Counted from the stretch's first letter, positions 1 through 7,598 are shown. The stretch: 15,634 nt of DNA from JANMEX01 sp049696015 (GCA_049696015.1 JBAVTG010000182.1:1-15634), one strand, 5' to 3'. The notes: generated by a model from the letters alone, not told the origin. Translations and numbers: made by a program.

Positions 1-128
1 ACGACCCAACGCTTGTTCGGCTCTAATTGCGTATCTTCGGCCAACGCAAATCCAAGCTTGCCGGTGTAAAACGCGATGGCTTCGTCATAATCGCGCACAA
101 CCAACGAAACGAGGGCGAGCGCGCTCAT
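1..128 (-). CDS. VOC (glyoxalase/bleomycin-resistance) family protein, partial
   Basis: This is the N-terminal end of a gene cut off by the left edge of the window; 42 residues are visible. They begin MSALALVSLVVRDYDEAIAF and continue with a YTGKLGF segment. This is the usual opening of a vicinal-oxygen-chelate domain: a first beta strand, a V-R-D-Y-D-E-A-I-x-F-Y helix, then the G-F-x-L turn. Members are small metal-dependent enzymes or binding proteins such as lactoylglutathione lyases, dioxygenases and antibiotic-binding proteins. The substrate cannot be inferred because the metal ligands lie mostly outside the window. The ATG is 4 nt past the stop of the upstream small membrane-protein gene, so the two are probably co-transcribed. 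An ATG at 131-133 that overlaps that stop is out of frame and ends at once. The family is well supported; the specific function is unknown. Confidence 0.85.
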   Translation of the reverse strand, partial: MSALALVSLVVRDYDEAIAFYTGKLGFALAEDTQLEPNKRWV

Positions 129-132
129 CCCA

Positions 133-522
133 TCAGGGCTTTGTGTTGGTGAGCGCATAGCGCGCCACAAAGCGGTTAGCCGCAATATCAAAGATGGCAA
201 GTTCGCGCGCCCCATCAGGCAATGACAGATCAAACAGGATACGGTTGCCCGACAGGCTCTGGCCATTGATCTGCGCGCCCGCCGGCAGCGCAATGGAACC
301 AGAAATTTCACCTGCTCCCGATGGAGTTGCCAAATCGGCGACAACTGGCGCAACGGGTGGCTTCGAATTCATCTTGTAGACAATGGCAAAAAGCACCGCC
401 ATAAGTCCGGCCATCATCACCGCTATGGAAATGGCCAACAGGCGGATCATTTTGCGCCTGACCTTTTCCATCGCCGGATCCAGCGGTTTTTCCGGTTCTT
501 CGTCCAACGCCGCGCTGCTCAT
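133..522 (-). CDS. Small single-pass membrane protein, DUF6476-like
   Basis: A 129-residue protein. Residues 1-24 are charged (MSSAALDEEPEKPLDPAMEK, then RRK) and predicted cytoplasmic. One hydrophobic helix follows at about 25-48, then a Pro/Val-rich linker. The C-terminal domain, about 65-125, contains IALPAGAQINGQSLSGNRI and ELAIFD segments. This layout matches small rhizobial membrane proteins that I recall as DUF6476; the family name is from memory and the function is unknown. A longer reading extends to 1044, but it runs antisense through the pseudouridine synthase gene. The ATG at 520-522 gives the compact protein and is preferred. Its start is only 9 nt from the divergent start at 532, so its promoter must lie inside the neighbouring gene. 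The VOC gene follows after 4 nt. Confidence 0.75.
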   Translation of the reverse strand: MSSAALDEEPEKPLDPAMEKVRRKMIRLLAISIAVMMAGLMAVLFAIVYKMNSKPPVAPVVADLATPSGAGEISGSIALPAGAQINGQSLSGNRILFDLSLPDGARELAIFDIAANRFVARYALTNTKP

Positions 523-531
523 GGGGTTTTT

Positions 532-1584
532 ATGTCTCCGCCTGAAATGTCCGCCCCTGATAGCGAAGCCGTAGACGAGATGAAAGCCCTGACGGTGGAT
601 GCCGCCGGTGCAGGCGCGCGCCTCGATGTATGGTTGGCCGAACAATTGGCCCCGGATCTGTCGCGCAGCCGTATCAAGGCGCTGATTGAAAGCGGTGCAG
701 TCAGCCTCAATGGCGCACTGGTGACCGAAGCCAAACGCAAAGTACGCGAGTACGATGCGCTGACCATCTCCGTGCCGGAACCCGAACCAGCAGAACCCGA
801 AGGCGAGGATATTGCACTCGATGTGCTGCATGAAGACGACGACATCATCGTCATCAACAAGCCAGCCGGACTTGTAGTGCATCCCGGCAATGGCAATTGG
901 ACGGGGACACTGGTCAACGCGCTCATTCATCACTGCGGCGCATCCCTCTCCGGCATCGGCGGGGTCAAACGGCCGGGCATCGTCCACCGCCTCGACAAAG
1001 ACACATCCGGCGTCATGGTCGTTGCCAAAAATGACAAGGCGCACAAATACCTGTCAGACGCTTTTGCCGACCATGGCGCAAGCGGCAGTCTTGAGCGCGC
1101 CTATCTGGCGCTGGTCTGGGGCGTGCCAGACAAACCGAATGGCACGATTGATGCCCATCTTGGCCGCTCATCCAAGGACCGGCTGAAACAGGCTGTTGTG
1201 TCCGAAAGCCGCGATGACGCTCGGCATGCCATCACACACTTCAGTGTCGTGGAGCGGTTTGGCCAGAAGCCGGACAGCACAGCGGTTGCCTCGCTGGTCG
1301 AATGCCGGCTGGAGACAGGGCGGACACACCAGATCCGCGTGCACATGGCCCATATCGGTCACCCGCTTATCGGTGATCAGGATTATGGCCTGTCATTCAA
1401 GACCAAGGTCAACACATTGCCCGAGCCGCTGGCCGCAACGGTCAAGAGTTTTGGCCGACAGGCGCTGCACGCCTACCTGCTGGCGTTCGAGCACCCGCGC
1501 ACGGGCGAATTCCTTGAGTTCCAAAGCGATTTGCCTGAGGATATGGACGATTTGGTCGAAAAATTCCGGCAAACCAAGTTCTGA
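532..1584 (+). CDS. rluD: RluA-family 23S rRNA pseudouridine synthase (RluD-like)
   Basis: A 350-residue enzyme that isomerises specific uridines to pseudouridine in 23S rRNA. An S4 RNA-binding domain lies at about 18-80 (ARLDVWLAEQ, SRSRIKALIESGAV). The catalytic domain follows, with VINKPAGLVVHPGNGN at 107-122 and the signature HRLDKDTSG at 152-160, where Asp155 is the expected nucleophile. ETGRTHQIRVHMAHIGHPLIG lies near 261-281. The VHPGNGN segment and the S4 domain favour RluD (E. coli positions 1911/1915/1917) over RluC, but target sites cannot be read from sequence. Alternative in-frame ATGs exist at 547 and 580. The first start is used, so the N-terminal ~20 residues are uncertain. 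rpoH follows on the same strand after 169 nt. Confidence 0.92.
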   Translation: MSPPEMSAPDSEAVDEMKALTVDAAGAGARLDVWLAEQLAPDLSRSRIKALIESGAVSLNGALVTEAKRKVREYDALTISVPEPEPAEPEGEDIALDVLHEDDDIIVINKPAGLVVHPGNGNWTGTLVNALIHHCGASLSGIGGVKRPGIVHRLDKDTSGVMVVAKNDKAHKYLSDAFADHGASGSLERAYLALVWGVPDKPNGTIDAHLGRSSKDRLKQAVVSESRDDARHAITHFSVVERFGQKPDSTAVASLVECRLETGRTHQIRVHMAHIGHPLIGDQDYGLSFKTKVNTLPEPLAATVKSFGRQALHAYLLAFEHPRTGEFLEFQSDLPEDMDDLVEKFRQTKF

Positions 1585-1596
1585 CATTTTGACATT

Positions 1597-1617
1597 CGCG
1601 TGAACGCGCAGATTTTT
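1597..1617 (+). terminator. Weak hairpin plus T-run after the pseudouridine synthase gene
   Basis: A short stem CGCG-TGAA-CGCG (1597-1608) is followed three bases later by a run of T (1612-1617), only 13 nt beyond the stop codon. The 4-bp stem is short for an intrinsic terminator, so it may only attenuate transcription into rpoH. Confidence 0.3.
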
Positions 1618-1649
1618 GAAACAAGACCGCTGTATCGCCGTTTTTTGTT

Positions 1650-1656
1650 CCTATAT
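1650..1656 (+). promoter_or_regulatory. Possible rpoH promoter -10 element
   Basis: CCTATAT at 1650-1656 fits the CTATAT -10 consensus of rhizobial housekeeping promoters. It also fits the CYTATNT -10 of alphaproteobacterial RpoH-dependent promoters. No convincing -35 box lies 16-18 bp upstream; the TTGAAA at 1616-1621 is 28 bp away. Transcription from here would give a leader of roughly 90 nt before the rpoH ATG. Confidence 0.25.
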
Positions 1657-1703
1657 GATTGCCCATTAAGTCTGGCGCTCAAAAAACGAGAGGCCGGCAA
1701 ACA

Positions 1704-1727
1704 CAAATCCGCCGCAATGGGGATTTG
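1704..1727 (+). other. Hairpin in the rpoH 5' leader
   Basis: CAAATCC (1704-1710) and GGATTTG (1721-1727) form a perfect 7-bp stem with a 10-nt loop, GCCGCAATGG. It ends about 10 nt before the purine-rich ribosome-binding region AGAGAAGAAAGGG (1734-1746). It could influence translation of rpoH, but the stem does not itself sequester the Shine-Dalgarno sequence. Confidence 0.4.
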
Positions 1728-1753
1728 CAGTCTAGAGAAGAAAGGGTGCTTAT

Positions 1754-2659
1754 ATGGCCCAAGCCCGTATGCCTGCCATCATGTCCGGAGAAAGCGGTCT
1801 TTCCCGCTACATGGACGAAATCCGTAAGTTTCCGATGCTGGAGCCGCAGGAAGAGTTCATGCTCGCCAAGCGGTTCAATGAACATCAGGACACAGACGCC
1901 GCCCACAGGCTTGTGACAAGCCATTTGCGCCTCGTCGCAAAAATCGCCATGGGTTACCGCGGCTATGGCCTGCCCATCGGCGAAGTCATTTCCGAAGGCA
2001 ATGTCGGCTTGATGCAGGCGGTGAAGAAATTCGAGCCCGAACGCGGCTTCCGCCTCGCCACGTATGCGATGTGGTGGATCAAGGCTTCGATCCAGGAATA
2101 TGTCCTGCGCTCGTGGAGCCTTGTCAAAATGGGCACCACGGCCAATCAGAAGCGCCTGTTCTTCAATTTGCGCAAATTGAAGGGCCGCTTGCGCGCCTTG
2201 GATGAGGGCGATTTGAAGCAAGAGCATGTGGCAGAGATCGCCACCAAGTTGAACGTATCTGAAGCCGAAGTCGTGTCGATGAACCGCCGCCTGTCCGGCG
2301 ACGCCTCGCTCAATGCGCCGATCCGCGCATCCGAAGGCGAATCTGGCGAATGGCAGGACTGGCTTGTCGACGATCATGCCAGCCAGGAAGAAACACTGAT
2401 TGAGCAGGACGAACTCGACACGCGCCGAACCATGTTGAAAAATGCCATGGGTGGGCTGAATGAGCGCGAGCGCCGGATCTTTGAAGCGCGGCGCTTGGCC
2501 GAAGAGCCGCTGACGCTGGAAGAATTGTCAACCGAGTTCGACATCAGCCGCGAACGCGTGCGCCAGATCGAAGTGCGGGCATTTGAAAAGGTGCAAGACG
2601 CGGTGAAAGCGGCGGCTCTTGCGCAGCAGAAGGCCCTGCGCACCATCGACGCTCACTGA
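1754..2659 (+). CDS. rpoH: RNA polymerase heat-shock sigma factor RpoH (sigma-32)
   Basis: A 301-residue group 3 sigma factor that directs RNA polymerase to heat-shock promoters (chaperones, proteases). Region 1.2/2.1 begins at about 14 (GLSRYMDEIRKFPMLEPQEE). Region 2 carries RGFRLATYAMWWIKASIQEY at about 97-116, the -10 recognition and melting helices. The RpoH-specific box QKRLFFNLRK is at 132-141, and separates RpoH from RpoD and other sigma factors. Region 4.2 is a helix-turn-helix at about 254-280 (TLEELSTEFDISRERVRQIE) for -35 binding. Length is normal for the family. The start is preceded by GAAAGGG with good spacing. A 169-nt leader precedes the gene and a hairpin terminator follows it. 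Many rhizobia carry two rpoH paralogs; whether this is the rpoH1 type cannot be settled here. Confidence 0.97.
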   Translation: MAQARMPAIMSGESGLSRYMDEIRKFPMLEPQEEFMLAKRFNEHQDTDAAHRLVTSHLRLVAKIAMGYRGYGLPIGEVISEGNVGLMQAVKKFEPERGFRLATYAMWWIKASIQEYVLRSWSLVKMGTTANQKRLFFNLRKLKGRLRALDEGDLKQEHVAEIATKLNVSEAEVVSMNRRLSGDASLNAPIRASEGESGEWQDWLVDDHASQEETLIEQDELDTRRTMLKNAMGGLNERERRIFEARRLAEEPLTLEELSTEFDISRERVRQIEVRAFEKVQDAVKAAALAQQKALRTIDAH

Positions 2660-2680
2660 AGCACCAGACAACCGTGTATG

Positions 2681-2704
2681 AAAAGGCCGCGAAAGCCGCC
2701 TTTT
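2681..2704 (+). terminator. Symmetric intrinsic terminator between rpoH and the convergent gene
   Basis: AAAAGGC-C-GC-GAAA-GC-C-GCCTTTT folds into a 9-bp stem with one C/C mismatch, capped by a GAAA (GNRA) tetraloop and flanked by A- and T-runs. It lies 21 nt after the rpoH stop. Because the A- and T-runs are symmetric, it can also serve the minus-strand gene whose stop is at 2735. It is therefore probably bidirectional. Confidence 0.75.
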
Positions 2705-2734
2705 ATTCTTAAGCTTCGACGCAATTGCTCGCCT

Positions 2735-4213
2735 TTAGCCGCCAGTTGCAGCAGGCGCTGGCGTCGGTGCAGCTGGCGCGGCACCCTTGGCTTCCCAAGC
2801 CTTGAAGACTTCCTGAAACACTTTGTCGCCAGCCAAGCCTTTTTCGAACGACAAGAGCGCCCGGCGTCCGGAGCGATAAGCGACCGGCACGTCTACCCAG
2901 TTCTGCCGCTGCAAAAGCGTCAGGTTGGTGTCGATCGCGGTCTTTTCATCGGTCAGCGCGATCAGGAAAAATCCGTCGCCAAATGCTGCTGGAACCCCGA
3001 CCAGAGGACTGCCCGGCGCTTGTTCCGTATCCTTGAGCGCCATCCTCTGGACGGTCTCTATCGCACCGCCGGGAAAATCAGCTGGGGTTGAGAACAGCAT
3101 TTCAACGATGTGGCTGGCCGGCAGCGATTTGTCGCCATTGCGCTTGATCGTCAGCCGCATCTTGATGTTGCGTCCCGGGATCGTCAGCTCGCCGCGGATC
3201 GCCGGTTCTTCCGGCTGATCAAGACCGGGGGAATCCTGCACAACTGACCAGACAACTGCGCCTTGTTCGGCTGTGCCGGCCTCTGTTCCGGTCTTCTCTT
3301 CGTAGAAAATGGCCTTCTGGCCAACCGCAATCGTCTCAGCGGGCTTAGCCGGATCGGCGGCAGCCGGAGCTGTTGACGGTGTCGTGGCCGTGGCAACAGT
3401 TTGCCCTTCGCCGACATCCGCAGGCTTTGCGCCCGGACCGGTATCGATTTCCTGGCCTTCCGGTGTCAGGCGTTGGGTGAATTTCTGCGGGGCGGCAGCG
3501 GCAGCAGGTTCGGCGGCGGCAGGCTTTGCGGGCTCTTGCGCTGGCGCAGCTGCAGCAGGCTTTGCAGCATCATCGGCCGGGGCGGCGGGCGTTGTTTGTG
3601 TCATGCCCAAAAAGGCCTGGAGCTGATCCTTGTAAAGATAGCCGGCATAGCCGGCCCCGCCGATAGCGGCCAAACCAAGCAACCCGTAAATTGCACCCTT
3701 CAGGCCGGTTCCACTTTGCTTTGGCAAGGCCATTTCAGCGTCCGGCATGTCGGCCGGCATGTGTGAAGGCATGCCGAGCACCGGATCCGGCGGCGGCGCG
3801 GCAACCGGTTTAATGATGGCTGGCGGCGGCGTTTCAATGCGTTTGAACGATTCAGGAAGCGGCCTTGTCGGCGCGACCGGGCTGGCTATGGTTTCATCCA
3901 CGGAAGCCAGGAAGTCCTCCAGCGGATCGCGAACCGGCTTGGGCGGAACGGGCGCGAGCGGCGCAGTCGCTTCGCGCGCCACGGGCTTGGCAACAGGCGG
4001 CGCGGCATAACGCAATTCCACCAAAGCGACGGCATCATCAAGCAATTTATACTGGCGGTCAGTTTGCGCGGCCGATGGCGGCGGCGAAATCGCCGCCAGC
4101 TTGTCAGCAATCGTCTTGCGCGCCTTTTCATAGACGCGTTTGCGCATGTCAGCAGTGTTGCGGTCGCCCAGACCGTCAATTGTTTTGGTCAATACGGCTA
4201 CAAAATCGGCCAT
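2735..4213 (-). CDS. Conserved membrane-anchored protein of unknown function downstream of purA
   Basis: A 492-residue protein that I recognise only as a conserved hypothetical of Hyphomicrobiales; I can assign no function. Residues 1-70 form a charged helical domain (MADFVAVLTKTIDGLGDRNT, then KRVYEKARKTIADKL). A Pro-rich segment follows to about 165. One transmembrane helix lies at about 172-194 (AIYGLLGLAAIGGAGYAGYL). A long Ala/Pro linker covers about 205-295. The C-terminal domain at about 296-478 is globular, with alternating strand-like segments (AIFYEE, GELTIPG, KMRLTIKRNG, FGDGFFLIAL). This predicts an inner-membrane protein with a cytoplasmic head and a periplasmic domain held off by a flexible stalk. 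It is 60 nt downstream of purA on the same strand and probably shares its transcript. No strong ribosome-binding site precedes the ATG. Confidence 0.8.
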   Translation of the reverse strand: MADFVAVLTKTIDGLGDRNTADMRKRVYEKARKTIADKLAAISPPPSAAQTDRQYKLLDDAVALVELRYAAPPVAKPVAREATAPLAPVPPKPVRDPLEDFLASVDETIASPVAPTRPLPESFKRIETPPPAIIKPVAAPPPDPVLGMPSHMPADMPDAEMALPKQSGTGLKGAIYGLLGLAAIGGAGYAGYLYKDQLQAFLGMTQTTPAAPADDAAKPAAAAPAQEPAKPAAAEPAAAAAPQKFTQRLTPEGQEIDTGPGAKPADVGEGQTVATATTPSTAPAAADPAKPAETIAVGQKAIFYEEKTGTEAGTAEQGAVVWSVVQDSPGLDQPEEPAIRGELTIPGRNIKMRLTIKRNGDKSLPASHIVEMLFSTPADFPGGAIETVQRMALKDTEQAPGSPLVGVPAAFGDGFFLIALTDEKTAIDTNLTLLQRQNWVDVPVAYRSGRRALLSFEKGLAGDKVFQEVFKAWEAKGAAPAAPTPAPAATGG

Positions 4214-4216
4214 TGG

Positions 4217-4254
4217 CGATAACTGCCCGTCAGTTGCGCCGCTTGGGCGGCTTT
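4217..4254 (-). other. Two small hairpins in the purA/hypothetical gene gap
   Basis: The 60-nt gap between the purA stop and the next minus-strand ATG holds two short inverted repeats. One is GCCGC-CCAA-GCGGC (minus sense, 4238-4251) and the other is AACTG-ACGGG-CAGTT (about 4221-4235). A CAACTGA heptamer also occurs twice there. No U-run follows on the minus strand, so this is not a standard terminator. It may be a processing or attenuation site. Confidence 0.3.
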
Positions 4255-4273
4255 CAGTTGATTTGCGCAGAAG

Positions 4274-5566
4274 TTAGTCTTGAAACGGGTCCGTAACAAG
4301 TATCGTGTCCTCGCGCTCCGGGCTTGTGGACAACATTGACACGGGACAGCCAATCAATTCTTCAATTCGCCGCACATATTTAATCGCTTGCGCCGGGAGT
4401 TGAGCCCAGGATCGAGCGCCCGCCGTCGTGTCTTTCCAGCCTTCAAGTGTCTCATAGACCGGCTCGACCCGCGCTTGCGCGCCCTGGCCCGCAGGCAGGT
4501 AGTCAATCAATTCGCCGTCAAGGATATAGCCGGTGCAGACTTTGATTTCTTCCAGCCCGTCGAGCACGTCGAGCTTGGTCAGAGCGATGCCGTTGATGCC
4601 GTTGACAGCGACGGCTTGGCGCACAAGCACCGCGTCGAACCAGCCGCAGCGCCGCTTGCGGCCCGTGACCGTGCCAAACTCATGGCCGCGCGTGCCAAGG
4701 AATTCGCCAACTTCATTTTGCTGCTCGGTCGGAAACGGACCTTCGCCAACACGGGTGGTGTAGGCCTTGGTGATGCCAAGCACGTAGCCGATCGCGCCCG
4801 GACCCATGCCGGAACCAGCGGCGGCCTGCCCTGCAACGACATTTGACGAAGTGACAAACGGGTAGGTCCCATGATCAACATCAAGCAGCGTGCCTTGTGC
4901 GCCCTCGAACAGGATGCGGTCGCCCGCACGGCGGCGCTGGTCCAGAATTGACCAGACCCGGTCCACGTAAGGCAGGATTTTGCCGGCAATGCTGGTCAGT
5001 TCGGCCAAAATTGTTTCCGGCTTGACCTCCTCAACCCCAAGGCCGCGCCGCAACGGGTTGTGATGGGCTAGAACCCGTTCGATCTTGGCTGGCAGGGAAG
5101 CAGGGTCGGCAAGGTCCATCACCTTGATCGAACGCCGGCCGGCCTTGTCTTCATAGGCAGGTCCGATGCCGCGACCCGTGGTGCCGATCTTCGCGCCTGC
5201 GCTTGCCTGCGATTCACGCAAGCGATCAAGTTCGCCGTGAAGCGAAAGGATGAGCGGGGTATTCTCGGCAATCTTCAAAACCGCAGGCGTTATTTTGACG
5301 CCCTGCCCGGCGAGCTTTTCAACCTCAGCGACGAAGGCGTGCGGATCAAACACCACGCCATTGCCGATGACTGACAATTTCCCGCGCACCACACCGGACG
5401 GCAGCAGCGATAACTTGTAACTCGTTCCGTCGATGACCAGCGTATGGCCGGCATTATGGCCACCCTGAAAGCGCACCACCACATCGGCGCGTTCTGAAAG
5501 CCAATCGACAATCTTGCCCTTGCCTTCATCGCCCCACTGCGAGCCGACCACCACAACATTGGCCAT
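4274..5566 (-). CDS. purA: Adenylosuccinate synthetase
   Basis: A 430-residue enzyme that joins IMP and aspartate, using GTP, to give adenylosuccinate, the first committed step from IMP to AMP; it is cytoplasmic and homodimeric in the family. The N-terminal GTP/IMP loop GSQWGDEGKGK is at 8-18, with Asp13 as the expected catalytic base. QGGHNAGHT follows, with His41 as the catalytic acid. TTGRGIGPAYEDK, FEGAQGTLLDVDHGTYPFVT and TRVGEGPFPTE segments are all present. The length equals the family norm. The ATG follows AGGAG with 8-nt spacing. An EamA transporter gene lies 101 nt upstream and the unknown membrane protein 60 nt downstream on the same strand. Confidence 0.98.
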   Translation of the reverse strand: MANVVVVGSQWGDEGKGKIVDWLSERADVVVRFQGGHNAGHTLVIDGTSYKLSLLPSGVVRGKLSVIGNGVVFDPHAFVAEVEKLAGQGVKITPAVLKIAENTPLILSLHGELDRLRESQASAGAKIGTTGRGIGPAYEDKAGRRSIKVMDLADPASLPAKIERVLAHHNPLRRGLGVEEVKPETILAELTSIAGKILPYVDRVWSILDQRRRAGDRILFEGAQGTLLDVDHGTYPFVTSSNVVAGQAAAGSGMGPGAIGYVLGITKAYTTRVGEGPFPTEQQNEVGEFLGTRGHEFGTVTGRKRRCGWFDAVLVRQAVAVNGINGIALTKLDVLDGLEEIKVCTGYILDGELIDYLPAGQGAQARVEPVYETLEGWKDTTAGARSWAQLPAQAIKYVRRIEELIGCPVSMLSTSPEREDTILVTDPFQD

Positions 5567-5667
5567 TCAGGCGCTCCTGATTCCGGTCACATTTCAAATT
5601 GTCTGGGAGGTTATCCCGCGGCTCTATAACGGCTGATCGCCGGAGATGCGAGCAAAAATTACTGCAT

Positions 5668-6555
5668 TCAACCGTGAAAGTCCGGTTCCTTGGTTTGGAA
5701 AAGCCCAAGAACCAAGAGACAACCGCAAATAATAACGCCTGCTCCGGCAAATTGCATGGGTGAAAGACGCTCGCCAAGCAGCAATGTGCCGATGGTCACA
5801 GCCGTTACCGTCACAAGAAATTCGACGCTGATGGCCCTTGTCGCACCGATTTCCGCGACCAGCCGGAAGTATAGCGTGTAGTTCAAGGCGCTGATGACAG
5901 CGGCCAGCGCAAACAGCCAGCCCAAATCTTCCAATGTCGGCATACGCGGAATCGGCACAAATGCGATGATCGGAAGCGTCAGCAGCCCGCCAAAGATGGA
6001 TGAGGCGATCGTCACTTCCCAAGCGCCAACTCCGCTGAGGTGGCGGCTGACATGGTTTGAACCGTAAGCAGCAAAAAACGCTGACAGAAGCGAGGCTGCG
6101 CAGCCGAACAGGAAGTTCCGGGTCATCGGCTCGGCAGGAAAACCGACCAGCATCAAGATGCCCGCAAGCCCGAGCCCAACGCCCGCAAGGCCGCGGCGAC
6201 TGATGCGTTCCAGCCCCAAAACCTGACTGATAACCATCGAAAACAGTGGGATCGCCGCAACAAATATGGATGCCATTGCGGTGCCAATGTGCGGCATGCC
6301 AATTGACATGAACACCAGCTGTCCCGCAACCGTGGTCGCGCCGACGGCCGCAAGGTCTTTGTAGCTTTTGCCGAAATTAAGCTTGCGCCCGATGAGACGA
6401 GCCGCTCCAATCAGCAGAAATCCGCAAAGCAGCCCGCGAAATGTGACAGCGCCCGCCCAGCCGAAAGCATCAATAACATGCAGCAGGATGACAAACGAAA
6501 AGCCCCACGTCAGCGCGAGGAACAGGTAAATTGCAAGTTGTGTTGGTTTCATCAT
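5668..6555 (-). CDS. DMT-superfamily transporter, two EamA domains
   Basis: A 295-residue integral membrane protein with about ten hydrophobic helices, arranged as the usual duplicated five-helix EamA repeat. It opens MMKPTQLAIYLFLALTWGFS; the L-x-W-G-x-x-F pattern in helix 1 is typical of the family. The second repeat begins near residue 150 (FLFGCAASLLSAFFAAYGSN), and the late ISVEFLVTVTAVTIGTLLLGERL matches the conserved end of EamA domains. Members export amino acids, metabolites or drugs; the substrate is not predictable. The ATG at 6555 (or 6552) places helix 1 close to the N terminus. An upstream TTG at 6606 would add 17 residues with no clear gain. The same-strand placement before purA is seen in other rhizobia. 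The gene is divergent from a second EamA gene. Confidence 0.88.
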   Translation of the reverse strand: MMKPTQLAIYLFLALTWGFSFVILLHVIDAFGWAGAVTFRGLLCGFLLIGAARLIGRKLNFGKSYKDLAAVGATTVAGQLVFMSIGMPHIGTAMASIFVAAIPLFSMVISQVLGLERISRRGLAGVGLGLAGILMLVGFPAEPMTRNFLFGCAASLLSAFFAAYGSNHVSRHLSGVGAWEVTIASSIFGGLLTLPIIAFVPIPRMPTLEDLGWLFALAAVISALNYTLYFRLVAEIGATRAISVEFLVTVTAVTIGTLLLGERLSPMQFAGAGVIICGCLLVLGLFQTKEPDFHG

Positions 6556-6661
6556 TGGGGACCGTTGGCAGCTTTGTCGCCTAATGGTTTGCAGCAGGCG
6601 AGTCAAAGCCGGCTGCGTGAAGCTGGCGCACGTTGATCAAAGCAGCTACCACTCCCCTATC

Positions 6662-7552
6662 GTGACCCTTAACTCGACGCGCCTCGCATACGTGCTCCTG
6701 ATCCTCACCACCCTGTTCTGGGGCGGCAATTCCGTGGCCGGGAAGATGGCGGTGGGCGAGATTTCGCCGATGCTGCTGACGCTTTCGCGTTGGATGCTGG
6801 CCGCCGCATTCATTGTCCCATTCGCAATCCCGGATTTGAAACGCGAATGGCCCATCATCCGCAAGCATTGGCTGTTGTTTGCCTTCTACGGTGCGGTCGG
6901 TTTCACGCTATTCAATGTGCTTCTCTATACGGCACTGACCAAAACCAGCGCAGTCTCAGCCTCCATTGTTCAGGCCTCCATGCCGGCAACCGTCTATTTC
7001 TTCAATTTCCTGCTGTTCCGGGTGAAAGTGACGGTTTGGCAAATCGCCGGATTTGCCGTGACCCTGTCAGGCGTGATGATCGTTGCAACCCATGGCGAGC
7101 TTGCAAGGCTGGCGACACTGGATCTGAATGCCGGCGACGCATTGGTGCTGGCGGCTGTTGTTGTCTACGCGATCTACACGGTCTTTTTGCGCTACAAGCC
7201 GCAACTGAACTGGAAGTGCATCATCATCGTGCTTTCAACGGCAGCTGCGCTCGCCGCACTGCCATTTGTCTGGTGGGAATGGCAGAGCGGTGCATTGATT
7301 TTGCCAGGCAGAACCGGTCTGTTGATTGCCCTTTACACCGGTATCTTCCCATCAATCATCAGCCAGATTTTTTACATCAGAGGTGTCGAGTTGATCGGTC
7401 CGAACCGCGCGGGTATTTTTGTCAATCTCGTTCCGATTTTCGGTACCGCGCTGGCGATCATCATACTGGGTGAACCGCTGGAGGCCTTTCACATCACAGC
7501 GCTGGCGTTGGTTATTGCCGGCATATGGCTTGCCGAGCGCAAGGCCGGATGA
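6662..7552 (+). CDS. DMT-superfamily transporter, two EamA domains (second copy)
   Basis: A 296-residue inner-membrane protein with two EamA repeats. TLNSTRLAYVLLILTTLFWG, followed by GNSVAGK, opens the first, and GDALVLAAVVVYAIYTVFLR the second. GPNRAGIFVNLVPIFGTALA followed by LGEPL is the conserved end motif. The GTG at 6662 is chosen because it puts the first helix a few residues from the N terminus, as in relatives. An ATG at 6584 and a GTG at 6617 are in frame and would add 26 or 15 residues that do not resemble the family. None of the three has a strong Shine-Dalgarno sequence, so the start is uncertain. The gene is divergent from the 5668-6555 transporter, and the sequences differ enough that this is not a recent tandem duplication. 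A DUF3833-type gene follows after 46 nt and may be co-transcribed. Confidence 0.86.
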   Translation: MTLNSTRLAYVLLILTTLFWGGNSVAGKMAVGEISPMLLTLSRWMLAAAFIVPFAIPDLKREWPIIRKHWLLFAFYGAVGFTLFNVLLYTALTKTSAVSASIVQASMPATVYFFNFLLFRVKVTVWQIAGFAVTLSGVMIVATHGELARLATLDLNAGDALVLAAVVVYAIYTVFLRYKPQLNWKCIIIVLSTAAALAALPFVWWEWQSGALILPGRTGLLIALYTGIFPSIISQIFYIRGVELIGPNRAGIFVNLVPIFGTALAIIILGEPLEAFHITALALVIAGIWLAERKAG

Positions 7553-7598
7553 TCCGCACCATGGTTGCCGGCGTATGCATGGCATGAGGAGTTTGCCA

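Noticed and set aside
523..1044. Upstream extension of the minus-strand small membrane protein to a 303-residue reading
   Set aside because: It runs antisense through the well-supported pseudouridine synthase gene, and the extra residues show no family features. The ATG at 522 gives a compact, sensible protein.
1616..1656. TTGAAA/CTATAT as a complete rpoH promoter
   Set aside because: The spacer is about 29 bp, far from the 16-18 bp needed, so only the -10 part is retained at low confidence.
3309..3766. Plus-strand Ala/Gly-rich open readings opposite the stalked membrane protein
   Set aside because: They mirror the Ala/Pro linker codons of the minus-strand gene and carry no independent signal.
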